Part shown: positions 1 to 6,763 of the stretch, one piece after another
Layout: the number at the start of each line of letters is the position of its first letter
Position numbering within the stretch: the first letter of the stretch is position 1
The notes under the pieces: generated by a model
The model's database searches: none
What the model saw: only the letters and a program-made list of their open reading frames with translations
Told to the model about the DNA's origin: nothing
Made by a program: the position numbers and the translations under genes
NCBI GenBank assembly: GCA_937877465.1
Contig: CALFIT010000214.1
Span: forward strand, 1-14,928
DNA length: 14,928 bases
Source of the DNA: an uncultured Bacteroidales bacterium
GTDB lineage: Bacteria; Bacteroidota; Bacteroidia; Bacteroidales; F082
Reading direction: 5' to 3'

Positions 1-85
1 CTCGAAAATATTCGATTCTACAGGTGGATAGTTGTGTTAAAGTTTTCTAATGCAGGCATCGCAACCGGAAGTTGCAAGACACCCC
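1..85. other. Left edge, no gene seen
   Basis: This is the stretch just downstream of the minus-strand parA. In many Bacteroidales parB follows parA closely, but no ParB start is visible here: the only minus-strand ATG, near position 59, opens a 13-codon frame. A short inverted repeat (GCAAC/GTTGC, 61-75) has no T-run and is not called a terminator. The window ends before the presence of parB can be decided. Confidence 0.5.
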
Positions 86-850
86 TCATGCGTTCTTGTT
101 TATGATCTCCTTCGCCAGCGCCAGATGGTTCTTCGAGCCGGTACTCTCGGCATCGTACAGTATGACGGGCAGTCCGTGCGACGGAGCCTCAGACAGCTTC
201 ACGTTGCGCTGTATCACGGTCTTGAACACCAGCTCCTGGAAGTGCCGCTTCACCTCGTCGTATATCTGGTTGGCCAGTTTCAGACGCGAGTCGTACATGG
301 TCAGCAGGAAGCCCTCTATCTCCAACTTGGGATTCAGTTTCGACTTGATGATCTTGATGGTGTTGAGCAGCTTGGATATGCCCTCCAGAGCAAAGTACTC
401 GCACTGCACGGGTATGATGACCGAGTCGGCTGCCGTGAGGGCATTCACGGTGATGAGTCCGAGCGAGGGCAGACAGTCTATGAGCACGTAGTCGTAGTCC
501 TGGGCCAGCGGCTCCAGTATGCGCTTCATCACGCGTTCCCTCTGGTCCAAGTTCAGCATCTCTATCTCGGCTCCCACCAGATTGATGTGGCTCGGAATGA
601 TGTCCAGCCCCTCCACGTCCGTGGTGTAGATGGCATCTCGCGGGTCAATCTTCTTTATCAGGCAGTCGTAGAGCGAGAACTCCACATCCTGAATGTCCAC
701 CCCCAGTCCGCTGGAGGCGTTGGCCTGCGGGTCGGCGTCAACCAGCAGCACCGTCTTCTCGAGTGTGGCCAGCGAGGCCGCCAGGTTTATGCTGGTGGTA
801 GTCTTGCCCACGCCGCCCTTCTGATTGGCCAAAGCAATAATCTTTCCCAT
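86..850 (-). CDS. parA: ParA/Soj-family chromosome-partitioning ATPase
   Basis: The 254-residue protein is a ParA/Soj P-loop ATPase, a deviant Walker ATPase that works with ParB and DNA in chromosome or plasmid segregation. The deviant Walker A motif KGGVGKTT lies at residues 11-18 with the signature lysine K11 and catalytic-loop K16. The A' motif VDADPQAN is at 37-44, and the Walker B motif YVLIDCLPSLG at 121-131 carries D125. Length and lack of an N-terminal HTH fit the short chromosomal Soj type. The start fits because the N-terminal MGKIIALANQKGG is canonical. A TAnnTTTG box upstream (932-939) implies a leader of roughly 80 bases. Its Ile codons are rich in ATA (about 12 of 27), as in surE and unlike genes right of 2.4 kb. 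The family assignment is firm. Whether it partitions a chromosome or an element cannot be told without parB or parS. Confidence 0.95.
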   Translation of the reverse strand: MGKIIALANQKGGVGKTTTSINLAASLATLEKTVLLVDADPQANASSGLGVDIQDVEFSLYDCLIKKIDPRDAIYTTDVEGLDIIPSHINLVGAEIEMLNLDQRERVMKRILEPLAQDYDYVLIDCLPSLGLITVNALTAADSVIIPVQCEYFALEGISKLLNTIKIIKSKLNPKLEIEGFLLTMYDSRLKLANQIYDEVKRHFQELVFKTVIQRNVKLSEAPSHGLPVILYDAESTGSKNHLALAKEIINKNA

Positions 851-931
851 GTTATTGTATTTTCGTTTTACTTATTTTTCTATTTCCAACTTTTCGCTCT
901 TCACTTTTCCCTATAGCTCGGAGCGTGGCCG

Positions 932-939
932 CAAAGTTA
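932..939 (-). promoter_or_regulatory. Bacteroidota -7 box for parA
   Basis: On the minus strand this reads TAACTTTG followed by CGGCC, matching the Bacteroidota sigma-ABfr -7 consensus TAnnTTTG. No good TTTG -33 element is seen, only a T-rich stretch about 19 bases upstream. It lies 82 bases before the parA start. The rest of the 851-1104 gap holds the surE promoter and two copies of AATCTTTGGAA (943-953 and 1013-1023). Confidence 0.55.
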
Positions 940-1067
940 CGAAATCTTTGGAAGAAAACGACATTTTAACAAACTTTTTTGCCGCATAGCACAAAAAAGG
1001 GGCAGATGGGTCAATCTTTGGAAAGAAAATCTTTGAGCAGAATGACGGCCAATTGGAAAATTATCAC

Positions 1068-1075
1068 TATTTTTG
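1068..1075 (+). promoter_or_regulatory. Bacteroidota -7 box for surE
   Basis: TATTTTTG followed by CAGCC matches the TAnnTTTG -7 consensus and sits 29 bases before the surE ATG, predicting a leader of about 20-25 bases. A correctly spaced TTTG -33 element is not evident. Confidence 0.6.
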
Positions 1076-1104
1076 CAGCCGCAAACGACACATACATTTA
1101 GTTT

Positions 1105-1821
1105 ATGAAAGAGAATAATCGCCCGCTGATACTCATTTCCAACGACGACGGCTATCAGGCCAAGGGCATCAACACACTGATCGATATGCTCAGAGACATG
1201 GCCGACCTGTTGGTGTGTGCACCCGACGGGCCGCGCTCGGGCTTCTCGTGCGCCTTCACCGCCAACGACCCGCTGCGGCTGACGCTGCAGCGCCGGGAGG
1301 CGGGACTGGACATTTACAGCTGCAGCGGCACACCGGCCGACTGCGTGAAAATTGCCCTGGACCAGCTGCTGCCCACCGGCGACGACGGCAAGCCGCGGTG
1401 GCCCGACATGGTGGTGGGCGGAATAAACCACGGCGACAACGGCTCGGTCAACTCTCACTATAGCGGCACAATGGGCGTTACGATGGAGGGGTGCATGAAG
1501 TACATACCGTCGGTGGCGTTCTCGCTGTGCGACCACGACCCACAAGCCGACTTTGAGCCCATGCGGCCTTACGTGGTGGAGATAACACGCCGCGTGCTGG
1601 AGCAGGGACTGCCTCGTGGCGTGTGCCTGAACGTCAATTTCCCCATGGGCAAGAGCTTCCGAGGCATCAGGGCATGCCGCATGGCCTTTGGCACATGGTA
1701 CAATGAGGTGGAGACACGCCACCACCAGCGCGGCTACGACTACTACTGGATGATAGGTCACTATCGCAACGACGAGCCCGAGGCCGAGGACACCGACAAC
1801 TGGGCCCTGCAGCACGGCTAG
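1105..1821 (+). CDS. surE: 5'/3'-nucleotidase SurE, C-terminally truncated
   Basis: SurE proteins are metal-dependent cytoplasmic nucleotidases that dephosphorylate nucleoside monophosphates. The N-terminal ISNDDGYQAKG carries the metal ligands D14 and D15. RSG with S45 and GGINHGDN with N108 supply the other conserved active-site positions, and HYSGTMGVTMEG (118-129) is a family signature. The protein ends at residue 238 with DTDNWALQHG. In relatives this is the middle of a conserved stretch continuing with a tyrosine and an AITP-type strand for about 20 more residues. No continuation is found in any frame downstream, so this is not a simple frameshift. The lost part includes C-terminal strands that help oligomerise SurE, so activity is doubtful. 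Codon use (5 of 11 Ile are ATA) matches parA and not the genes right of 2.4 kb. Confidence 0.9.
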   Translation: MKENNRPLILISNDDGYQAKGINTLIDMLRDMADLLVCAPDGPRSGFSCAFTANDPLRLTLQRREAGLDIYSCSGTPADCVKIALDQLLPTGDDGKPRWPDMVVGGINHGDNGSVNSHYSGTMGVTMEGCMKYIPSVAFSLCDHDPQADFEPMRPYVVEITRRVLEQGLPRGVCLNVNFPMGKSFRGIRACRMAFGTWYNEVETRHHQRGYDYYWMIGHYRNDEPEAEDTDNWALQHG

Positions 1822-1829
1822 CAAATATA
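1822..1829 (-). promoter_or_regulatory. Orphan minus-strand -7 box at the junction
   Basis: The minus strand reads TATATTTG then C, a clean TAnnTTTG -7 box, with a TTGC about 17 bases upstream as a possible -33 element. It points leftward into the 3' end of surE, where no minus-strand gene exists. This looks like the promoter of a gene that was lost or replaced when the surE sequence was joined here. The motif match is visible; the history is inference. Confidence 0.4.
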
Positions 1830-1859
1830 ATCATTTTTTGGTTGATGCAAGTGATTTTT

Positions 1860-2012
1860 TCAGTTTTTAGTTGTACGGTTGTTCAGTTGGGAGTTAGTCG
1901 GGCTGAAGAATCCGTTCTCGCGATGGCTTTTCACCTCCGAGAGCGTATTCAAGGCGTTTTCAAGGCGATACTTCACAATGTCAACCCGTTGCTCATCAGT
2001 CAATCCTGTCAT
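1860..2012 (-). pseudogene. Truncated HEPN-domain toxin partner of MNT
   Basis: The frame begins with an ATG that overlaps the stop of the upstream MNT gene by ATGA, the usual arrangement of MNT-HEPN pairs. It encodes 50 residues. The first 36 (MTGLTDEQRVDIVKYRLENA, then NTLSEVKSHRENGFF) look like the first helix of a HEPN protein, where the chain usually continues as NGFY followed by an N-R-x-Y-Y-A-C helix. Here the match stops at NGFF and the last 14 residues are low-complexity sequence encoded by an AACTGAACAAC-type intergenic repeat. The conserved HEPN ribonuclease motif (RxxxxxH), which lies further C-terminal, is absent, so the product cannot be an active RNase. Recognition is by eye. 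Confidence 0.7.
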
Positions 2013-2317
2013 ATCCTGACCCTTTCATTGGTTACGTTGACATAGAAGGGCGTGACATGTTTCCCCCATTGAGATTTGGGAAGAATCAAAGGATTGATGA
2101 TGACACCCGTTTGAAGCTCTATCTGATATAATGGGGTGAAAATCGAGTTCTCATCATCGCCCGACACTGTTGGTTTGTCGACCAACACCAACAAGTCAAT
2201 GTCAGAATCGGGACGCGCTTCTCCTCGGGCTTCGCTCCCATAGAGCCAAACCTCAACGGGATAAGGAAACACCGAAAAGGCTTTCCGAATGGATTCTATG
2301 ATGCCTGTCCGTTTCAT
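2009..2317 (-). CDS. MNT-family nucleotidyltransferase, antitoxin type
   Basis: The 102-residue protein has the minimal nucleotidyltransferase core: YGSEARGEARPDSDIDLLVL gives the GS-x10-DxD pattern with G27, S28, D39 and D41. Such small MNT proteins pair with HEPN toxins and neutralise them, in characterised cases by AMPylating or otherwise modifying the toxin. The next gene on the strand overlaps by 4 bases and is the start of a HEPN protein, which supports the pair assignment. Because the HEPN gene is broken, this antitoxin is an orphan here. A TAnnTTTG box (2352-2359) lies 35 bases upstream. Family assignment is secure from the motif; the antitoxin role is inferred from context. Confidence 0.85.
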   Translation of the reverse strand: MKRTGIIESIRKAFSVFPYPVEVWLYGSEARGEARPDSDIDLLVLVDKPTVSGDDENSIFTPLYQIELQTGVIINPLILPKSQWGKHVTPFYVNVTNERVRI

Positions 2318-2351
2318 TATACACTTGTTCTTTTCTTGTTTTTTTATGCCG

Positions 2352-2359
2352 CAAAGATA
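2352..2359 (-). promoter_or_regulatory. Bacteroidota -7 box for the MNT-HEPN pair
   Basis: The minus strand reads TATCTTTG followed by CGGC, a good TAnnTTTG box 35 bases upstream of the MNT start. The -33 element is weak. The remaining bases between this box and the mazG stop contain no recognisable feature and no clear terminator. Confidence 0.55.
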
Positions 2360-2418
2360 AACAAAATTCCGGGAAACGGGATGATTTGTTCTTGATTTGC
2401 TTTAGATTTGTTTCCTCT

Positions 2419-3213
2419 TCATTCAGCGGATTCTGCGTGAGGCATTTCCCCCTTCGCTTCCTTCCAGTAGGCTATCATTTCCTCAATCGTGAGATGCTGC
2501 ACGCCTTTGCCTTGCTCGCGGGCGCGTTGCTCGACATGGGCGAAACGTTGGCGGAACTTCTTGTCGGTCTTCTCCAAGGCATCGTCGGGGTTCACGCCGA
2601 TGTAGTTGCCGTAGGCAGCCAAGGCGAAAAGCAGGTCGCCGTATTCCTCCTCAATCCGTTCCGCGTTGTCGGGCTTCTGGAGTTCGGCGAAAAGCTCCGC
2701 TTTCTCCTCCTCCACCTTCTGCCAAGCCTGTTCCGCATCGGGCCAGCGGAAGCCCACGCCTGCCGTCTTTTGGTGCATCCGATAGGCCTTCAACAAGGAC
2801 GGCAGTCCGTCGGGCACGCCGCCCAACACACTGCGGTTGTGCTCGCGTTCCAACTTGATGCGCTCCCAGTTCTGCTCCACCTGTTCGGCGTTCTCAACTT
2901 TCTCTGTGCCAAAGATATGCGGATGGCGCACGACCATCTTGTCGCAGATGCCGTTGAGTACGTCGGCGATGTCGAACACGTCCTGCTCCTGCCCTATCTT
3001 GGCGTAGAAGACGATGTGGAGCATGAGGTCGCCGAGTTCCTTCTTCACCTCGTTGAGGTCGTCGTTGAGGATGGCTTGGCTGAGTTCGTAGGTCTCCTCG
3101 ATGGTGAGGTGACGCAGGCTGTGGATGGTTTGGGTGCTGTCCCACGGGCAACCTGCACGCACGGCATCCATGATGTCTAATAAACGCTTGAAAGCGACTA
3201 ATCTTTCGTCCAT
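2419..3213 (-). CDS. mazG: Nucleoside triphosphate pyrophosphohydrolase MazG
   Basis: MazG hydrolyses NTPs and dNTPs to the monophosphate and pyrophosphate and acts as a house-cleaning enzyme. The 264-residue protein has two all-alpha MazG domains, the full bacterial architecture. The first has CPWD at 22-25, E39-E40-x2-E43 and the ELGD motif ending at D62. The second has the EEE/E173 helix at 168-173 and EEEYGD ending at D193. Both metal-binding sets look intact. An in-frame ATG 54 bases further upstream exists, but the MDERLVAFKRLLDIM start gives the family's normal length and lies just downstream of a -7 box (3233-3240), so it is preferred. Ile codons are mostly ATC here, in contrast to parA and surE. 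Confidence 0.95.
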   Translation of the reverse strand: MDERLVAFKRLLDIMDAVRAGCPWDSTQTIHSLRHLTIEETYELSQAILNDDLNEVKKELGDLMLHIVFYAKIGQEQDVFDIADVLNGICDKMVVRHPHIFGTEKVENAEQVEQNWERIKLEREHNRSVLGGVPDGLPSLLKAYRMHQKTAGVGFRWPDAEQAWQKVEEEKAELFAELQKPDNAERIEEEYGDLLFALAAYGNYIGVNPDDALEKTDKKFRQRFAHVEQRAREQGKGVQHLTIEEMIAYWKEAKGEMPHAESAE

Positions 3214-3232
3214 AGTTAATTGATTTTGGCCG

Positions 3233-3240
3233 CAAAAATA
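3233..3240 (-). promoter_or_regulatory. -7 box for mazG
   Basis: The minus strand reads TATTTTTG followed by CGGCC. It is 19 bases from the mazG ATG, giving a leader of only about 10-15 bases. It lies back-to-back with the plus-strand box at 3251-3258, with 10 bases between them. Confidence 0.6.
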
Positions 3241-3250
3241 AGGAATTTTG

Positions 3251-3258
3251 TACTTTTG
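3251..3258 (+). promoter_or_regulatory. -7 box for the PagL-like gene
   Basis: TACTTTTG followed by CAGGC matches TAnnTTTG. A possible -33 TTTG is at 3225-3228 (22-base spacer, a little long). The ATG follows the box after only 8 bases, so the transcript would be leaderless or nearly so. Confidence 0.6.
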
Positions 3259-3266
3259 CAGGCTCA

Positions 3267-4454
3267 ATGGAACGACAAAAACGCCATAGCATCCTTTTCG
3301 CCCTCTGCACCTTATTATTAATAGGCCCGGCGGCGAAGGCGCAACTCAGCCACCGCAACTACGAGGTGGAGGCTCGGGCACATTATGGCTATCTTTATTT
3401 CCAAAACGACGAATACCACTCCGCCTTGGGACGTTACAGCCGTCATGCGCCCGCCGTGGAGCTTTCGCTGCACCGCAACACCTACGGCGAGCACCGTTGG
3501 GAAGTGCTGCACAACTACCCTTCCATCGGCCTCACCTTTTATTATTCGGGCTTCGGCAACGACAGCATCACCGCCGAGTTGGGCCGCGTGTTTGCCCTCT
3601 ATCCGTTCATCAACTTCCCCATCACGCCGGGCGAGAGCAGCAAACTGACCTTCAAGTTGGGCGTGGGTGTCTCCTACCTGACCAACAAGTTCGACCCGAA
3701 GGAGAACTACCACAACTACGCCATCGGCTCGCACCTGAACGCCGCCGTCAACCTGTCGTTTGAATACCGGCAACGCCTCGCCGACCGTCTGCATTGGGTG
3801 ACCTCGGCGGGACTGACCCATTTCTCGAACGGCGCCACGCGCACGCCCAACATGGGCATCAACATCTTCAGCGTGGCCACGGGGCTTTCGTGGTATTTGG
3901 CACCGCCCAAGGCGCAAATCGACAAAAAACTGAGGCCCAAGAACTACCTCTTCGAGTTTGACGGCAAGCGGCATTTCGTCACCGACGTGCAATACACGCT
4001 CGGCTTCAAGGACATGAGCCAGCAATACGGCACGCACCAGTATTTCTTCATCCACGACCTTGCGGGACAGCTCATGCTGCAACTCAGCGAGCGCGACCGT
4101 TTGGGCATCGGCGTGGAGGTGGTGGTCGACAACAGCAGCAAGATCACCCATCCCGACTGGAGGACCGAAATAGGCGGACTCATCGCCTACGAGATGCTGC
4201 TCGACCGCGTCAGTTTCATGTTCAACGTGGGCATACGCAACAACGAGGCCCTGCCCGCCCACGCTTTCCTGCTGTACGAGAAGCTCGGCTTGCGCTACTA
4301 CATCAGCGACAACCTGTTTGCCACGCTTTCGTTCACCACCTACGACATCAAGGCCGACTTCATCAGCGTCGGCATCGGATACCACGTCCAACACAAATAT
4401 TACCTACCGCGCCATGAAAAGAAACGCTATCGCAGTCCTGTCTTCCCTCGTTAG
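3267..4454 (+). CDS. PagL-like acyloxyacyl hydrolase, outer membrane
   Basis: The 395-residue protein has an SPI-type signal peptide (about residues 1-25, cleavage near AKA/Q) and alternating beta-strand sequence throughout, as expected of an outer-membrane barrel. The key motif is GLTHFSNGA at 182-190, containing H185-x-S187-N188. PagL lipid A 3-O-deacylases use a His and Ser in an HxSN motif. In P. aeruginosa PagL the third catalytic residue is a Glu 12 positions after the Ser; here that position (199) is Asn in a PNMGIN segment, so the acid may come from elsewhere or the chemistry may differ. The chain is about twice as long as classical PagL, and the extra C-terminal half (about 215-395) also looks like barrel sequence. 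The 3' end overlaps the next gene by 41 bases, so the two are probably co-transcribed. Family call moderate; activity inferred. Confidence 0.7.
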   Translation: MERQKRHSILFALCTLLLIGPAAKAQLSHRNYEVEARAHYGYLYFQNDEYHSALGRYSRHAPAVELSLHRNTYGEHRWEVLHNYPSIGLTFYYSGFGNDSITAELGRVFALYPFINFPITPGESSKLTFKLGVGVSYLTNKFDPKENYHNYAIGSHLNAAVNLSFEYRQRLADRLHWVTSAGLTHFSNGATRTPNMGINIFSVATGLSWYLAPPKAQIDKKLRPKNYLFEFDGKRHFVTDVQYTLGFKDMSQQYGTHQYFFIHDLAGQLMLQLSERDRLGIGVEVVVDNSSKITHPDWRTEIGGLIAYEMLLDRVSFMFNVGIRNNEALPAHAFLLYEKLGLRYYISDNLFATLSFTTYDIKADFISVGIGYHVQHKYYLPRHEKKRYRSPVFPR

Positions 4455-5193
4455 CCTGCTGATGTTGGGTTCGTGCAGCAAGTTCAGCAACGGCGAACCC
4501 GTCAGCGAGCAACGCAGCCTCGGCCATCGGTTTGAGACCATCTCGATGTATCACAACGTGAACGTCAGGTTGGTACACGACAGCCATCCACGGGTGGAGC
4601 TGACCTGCCCGAAAAACCTCATCGAGAAGGTGACGACTGAGGTGATGGGCGACACCTTGTACATCAAGAACGAGAACGACCTCAACTGGCTCCGCAGCTT
4701 CGACTACAGCATCGACATGACCGTCTATTACGACAGCCTGCGCGAAATCGACTTTGCCTCAAACGGGCATTTGTTTTGCACCGACTCGCTCAAAGGCATG
4801 TGGGAAATGACCATCGACACGGTGGAAGACATCATCGACACGCTATACACCCGCAACCTTCTCCTGAGGGTGAAGGAAGGCTCGGGACCCATCGACCTGA
4901 CCATCGACTGCGACGTGTTGAAAGACTATTTCATCAACGGCACCGCCGACATCAACCTGCGCGGGCGGGCCAACTATGCGGAACACATCTCCCGCAGCTA
5001 CGGGCCCATCCATGCCGAGGCACTGAACACGAACTTGGTCAAGGTGCAATCGCGCTCCACCAACGACATCTATGTTTGGGCGCGCACGGAGCTGTCGGCC
5101 ACGCTCTATAGCATTGGAAACGTGTATTATAAAGGACATCCGTGGATTGACGAACACTGCCTTGGCGAGGGGCGCGTCGTCAAATTGGAATAA
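4414..5193 (+). CDS. GIN-domain (DUF2807-like) lipoprotein
   Basis: The 259-residue product starts with MKRNAIAVLSSLVSLLMLGSC, a lipoprotein signal with lipobox L-G-S-C21. The remainder, beginning with HRFETISMYHNVNVRLVHDS, has the repeating short-strand pattern of the GIN/DUF2807 beta-helix family (often annotated 'head GIN domain' or putative adhesin), common in Bacteroidota. Visible repeats of the strand pattern are VELTCPKN, TLYIKNEND, INLRGRANY and VKVQSRSTNDIYV. The start at 4414 is chosen because it gives the lipoprotein signal; the frame is open further upstream only inside the preceding gene. It overlaps that gene by 41 bases, indicating translational coupling. The molecular role of this family is not established. 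Confidence 0.75.
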   Translation: MKRNAIAVLSSLVSLLMLGSCSKFSNGEPVSEQRSLGHRFETISMYHNVNVRLVHDSHPRVELTCPKNLIEKVTTEVMGDTLYIKNENDLNWLRSFDYSIDMTVYYDSLREIDFASNGHLFCTDSLKGMWEMTIDTVEDIIDTLYTRNLLLRVKEGSGPIDLTIDCDVLKDYFINGTADINLRGRANYAEHISRSYGPIHAEALNTNLVKVQSRSTNDIYVWARTELSATLYSIGNVYYKGHPWIDEHCLGEGRVVKLE

Positions 5194-5299
5194 AGCCAAA
5201 AATCGTTGAAGAAATAGCGGATTTTGGTACGAAATTTGTAAGTTATTCGATGCACAAATCAATTTCATCATTCAAGGACAAATAAAAACCCTATAAAAA

Positions 5300-6691
5300 A
5301 TGAAAGCGTTAAGACTTGTTCCAATCATTGCCTTGATGGTGGCATTCGTCGGTTGTTCGTCGAGCCGCCACATTGCCCAGGACGACACCTATTATTCGCC
5401 CTACGGCAACACGGGCAGCAGGCTGGCCACCGGCAACGGATCCTACGTCAGCCCAAGCATTAGCAGCAGCTCGGAATACGACTACCAGACCTACTATTCC
5501 GACAGCAAGAACTACGCCAGCGCCGTCGAACCCGTTTACCAGACCACGGAGACGGTGACCGACACCAACGGCGTGGTATACACCACCACCGAGACCTACT
5601 ACGACGCCGACTTTGCGGCTCGCATCAAGCGTTTCGGCACGCAAGCCTCGTCGTCGAGAGACTATTACGACGACTACTACACGGGCGGCGGCGACACCTA
5701 TTACGTCTACACGAGCAGCTACGACCCCTTCTATTGGAACTACTACCCGAGTTTCTATGTGGGCTGGGGCTATCGTCCCTATTGGAGGAGCTACTACTGG
5801 GGTTGGGATCCTTATTGGGGCTATCCCTACTACTCCTACTGGGGTTGGGACCCCTACTGGTACGGCTGGCATCACCCGCATCACCACAACTTCCACCACA
5901 ACCCTGGACATCCCGGCGGTGGTCATCCGGGCGGCATCAACCCTGGCGGGCATCAACCCAATGGCAACGGCTTCGGCAACTATGTGGCCAGCGTGCGCCA
6001 TGGCAACAGCACGGCAGGCTCAATGAGCCACAGCCTGCAAAACGGTGGCAACCGTCCCACGAGCAGCGGCAGCATGTCGGGCAGCAGCCATAGCGGCAGC
6101 GCCAGAGTGGGTAGCGGCACCAGTAGCCGTCCCACGGCAGGAAGCAGCACGGGCCGTCCCACGGCAAGCGGCAGCGTCAGCCGTCCCACGGCAAGCAGTC
6201 GCCCGTCGGCTACCGCCAGCGGACGCACCGGCAGCGCATCGAGCAGCCGTCCGTCGAGCGGCAACCAAAGCGGTACGCACACGGGCAGCCAAAGCGGACA
6301 ACGCCAAAGCTACACCTCGCCCAGCAGCAGCCGCCCGTCGCGCTCCAGCTCCGAATATGTGCGCCCGCAGAACCCAAGCTCGTCGAGCTCGCGTCCGTCG
6401 TCGGCAAGCGGCACGGGCAGGAGCGGCTCAAGCAGCGGCAGCTATAACAGAAGCAGTTCGAGCAGCGGCAGCTACAACCGCAGCGGTTCAAGTTCAGGCT
6501 CAAGCCGCAGCTCAAGCGGTAGCTACAACAGCGGCAGTCGCAGCTCAAGCTCGGGCAGTCGCAGCAGTTCGGGCAGCAGCCATAGCTCAGGTTCGAGCAG
6601 CCACAGCAGTTCAAGCAGCAGCCATAGCTCAGGCGGCGGTCACAGCTCTAGTGGTGGCGGTGGCCACAGCTCGGGCGGCGGAAGAAGATAA
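5300..6691 (+). CDS. Aromatic-, His- and Ser-rich low-complexity lipoprotein
   Basis: The 463-residue protein is not recognised as a family of known function. It begins with a lipoprotein signal ending in AFVGC19, followed by SSSRHIAQDD. Regions in order: a Tyr/Ser/Thr-rich part (30-140); a block of Trp, Tyr and Pro (141-190) with two near-copies of a YWGWDPYW motif; a His/Gly/Pro block (190-219) with HHPHHH and GHPGG units; a basic Ser/Gly/Arg-rich tail (240-463) with repeated RPTASS, SGSYNRS and SHSSG units, ending GGGRR. The tail is about half serine and is likely disordered. The His block could bind metal and the aromatic block could bind glycans or self-associate; both are guesses. No convincing -7 box was found upstream. 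A hairpin terminator follows at 6722-6763. Confidence 0.8.
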   Translation: MKALRLVPIIALMVAFVGCSSSRHIAQDDTYYSPYGNTGSRLATGNGSYVSPSISSSSEYDYQTYYSDSKNYASAVEPVYQTTETVTDTNGVVYTTTETYYDADFAARIKRFGTQASSSRDYYDDYYTGGGDTYYVYTSSYDPFYWNYYPSFYVGWGYRPYWRSYYWGWDPYWGYPYYSYWGWDPYWYGWHHPHHHNFHHNPGHPGGGHPGGINPGGHQPNGNGFGNYVASVRHGNSTAGSMSHSLQNGGNRPTSSGSMSGSSHSGSARVGSGTSSRPTAGSSTGRPTASGSVSRPTASSRPSATASGRTGSASSSRPSSGNQSGTHTGSQSGQRQSYTSPSSSRPSRSSSEYVRPQNPSSSSSRPSSASGTGRSGSSSGSYNRSSSSSGSYNRSGSSSGSSRSSSGSYNSGSRSSSSGSRSSSGSSHSSGSSSHSSSSSSHSSGGGHSSSGGGGHSSGGGRR

Positions 6692-6721
6692 TTTTCGGCC
6701 CAAGGACGAAGTTTGACAACA

Positions 6722-6763
6722 AAAAAGACTACCTTTGCAGCCTAAACGCATGGTAGTCTTTTT
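6722..6763 (+). terminator. Hairpin terminator overlapping the next promoter
   Basis: A perfect 12-bp inverted repeat, AAAAAGACTACC (6722-6733) and GGTAGTCTTTTT (6752-6763), encloses an 18-base loop and ends in a T-run. It is placed 30 bases after the lipoprotein stop and is suited to intrinsic termination. The loop is long for a canonical terminator. The -7 box of the downstream gene lies in its left arm and loop. Confidence 0.6.
6730..6737 (+). promoter_or_regulatory. -7 box for the OmpP1-like gene
   Basis: TACCTTTG followed by CAGCC is a strong TAnnTTTG match, 44 bases before the ATG at 6782. A TTTG lies at 6712-6715, but the 14-base spacer is shorter than usual. Transcription from it would start inside the hairpin loop, so the new mRNA carries only the right arm. 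Confidence 0.6.

Noticed and set aside
61..75. GCAAC/GTTGC inverted repeat after parA
   Set aside because: Five-base arms with no T-run; expected by chance.
50..916. A long plus-strand reading frame opposite parA
   Set aside because: It is the antisense shadow of parA, whose motifs are unmistakable; the product is a Val/Leu/His-rich low-information sequence.
937..1824. A 295-codon minus-strand frame opposite surE
   Set aside because: Antisense of a gene with clear SurE motifs; no domain signal in the product.
1842..2045. A plus-strand frame of 67 codons across the junction region
   Set aside because: It is opposite the HEPN fragment, whose overlap with MNT and residue pattern are better supported.
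5196..5227. Imperfect inverted repeat after the GIN-domain gene (CCAAAAATC/GATTTTGG)
   Set aside because: AT-rich stem with a bulge and no T-run; too weak to call a terminator.
6020..6716. Several long Ala/Arg- and Cys/Ser-rich frames on both strands
   Set aside because: All are shadows of the GC-rich serine-repeat tail of the lipoprotein at 5300-6691.
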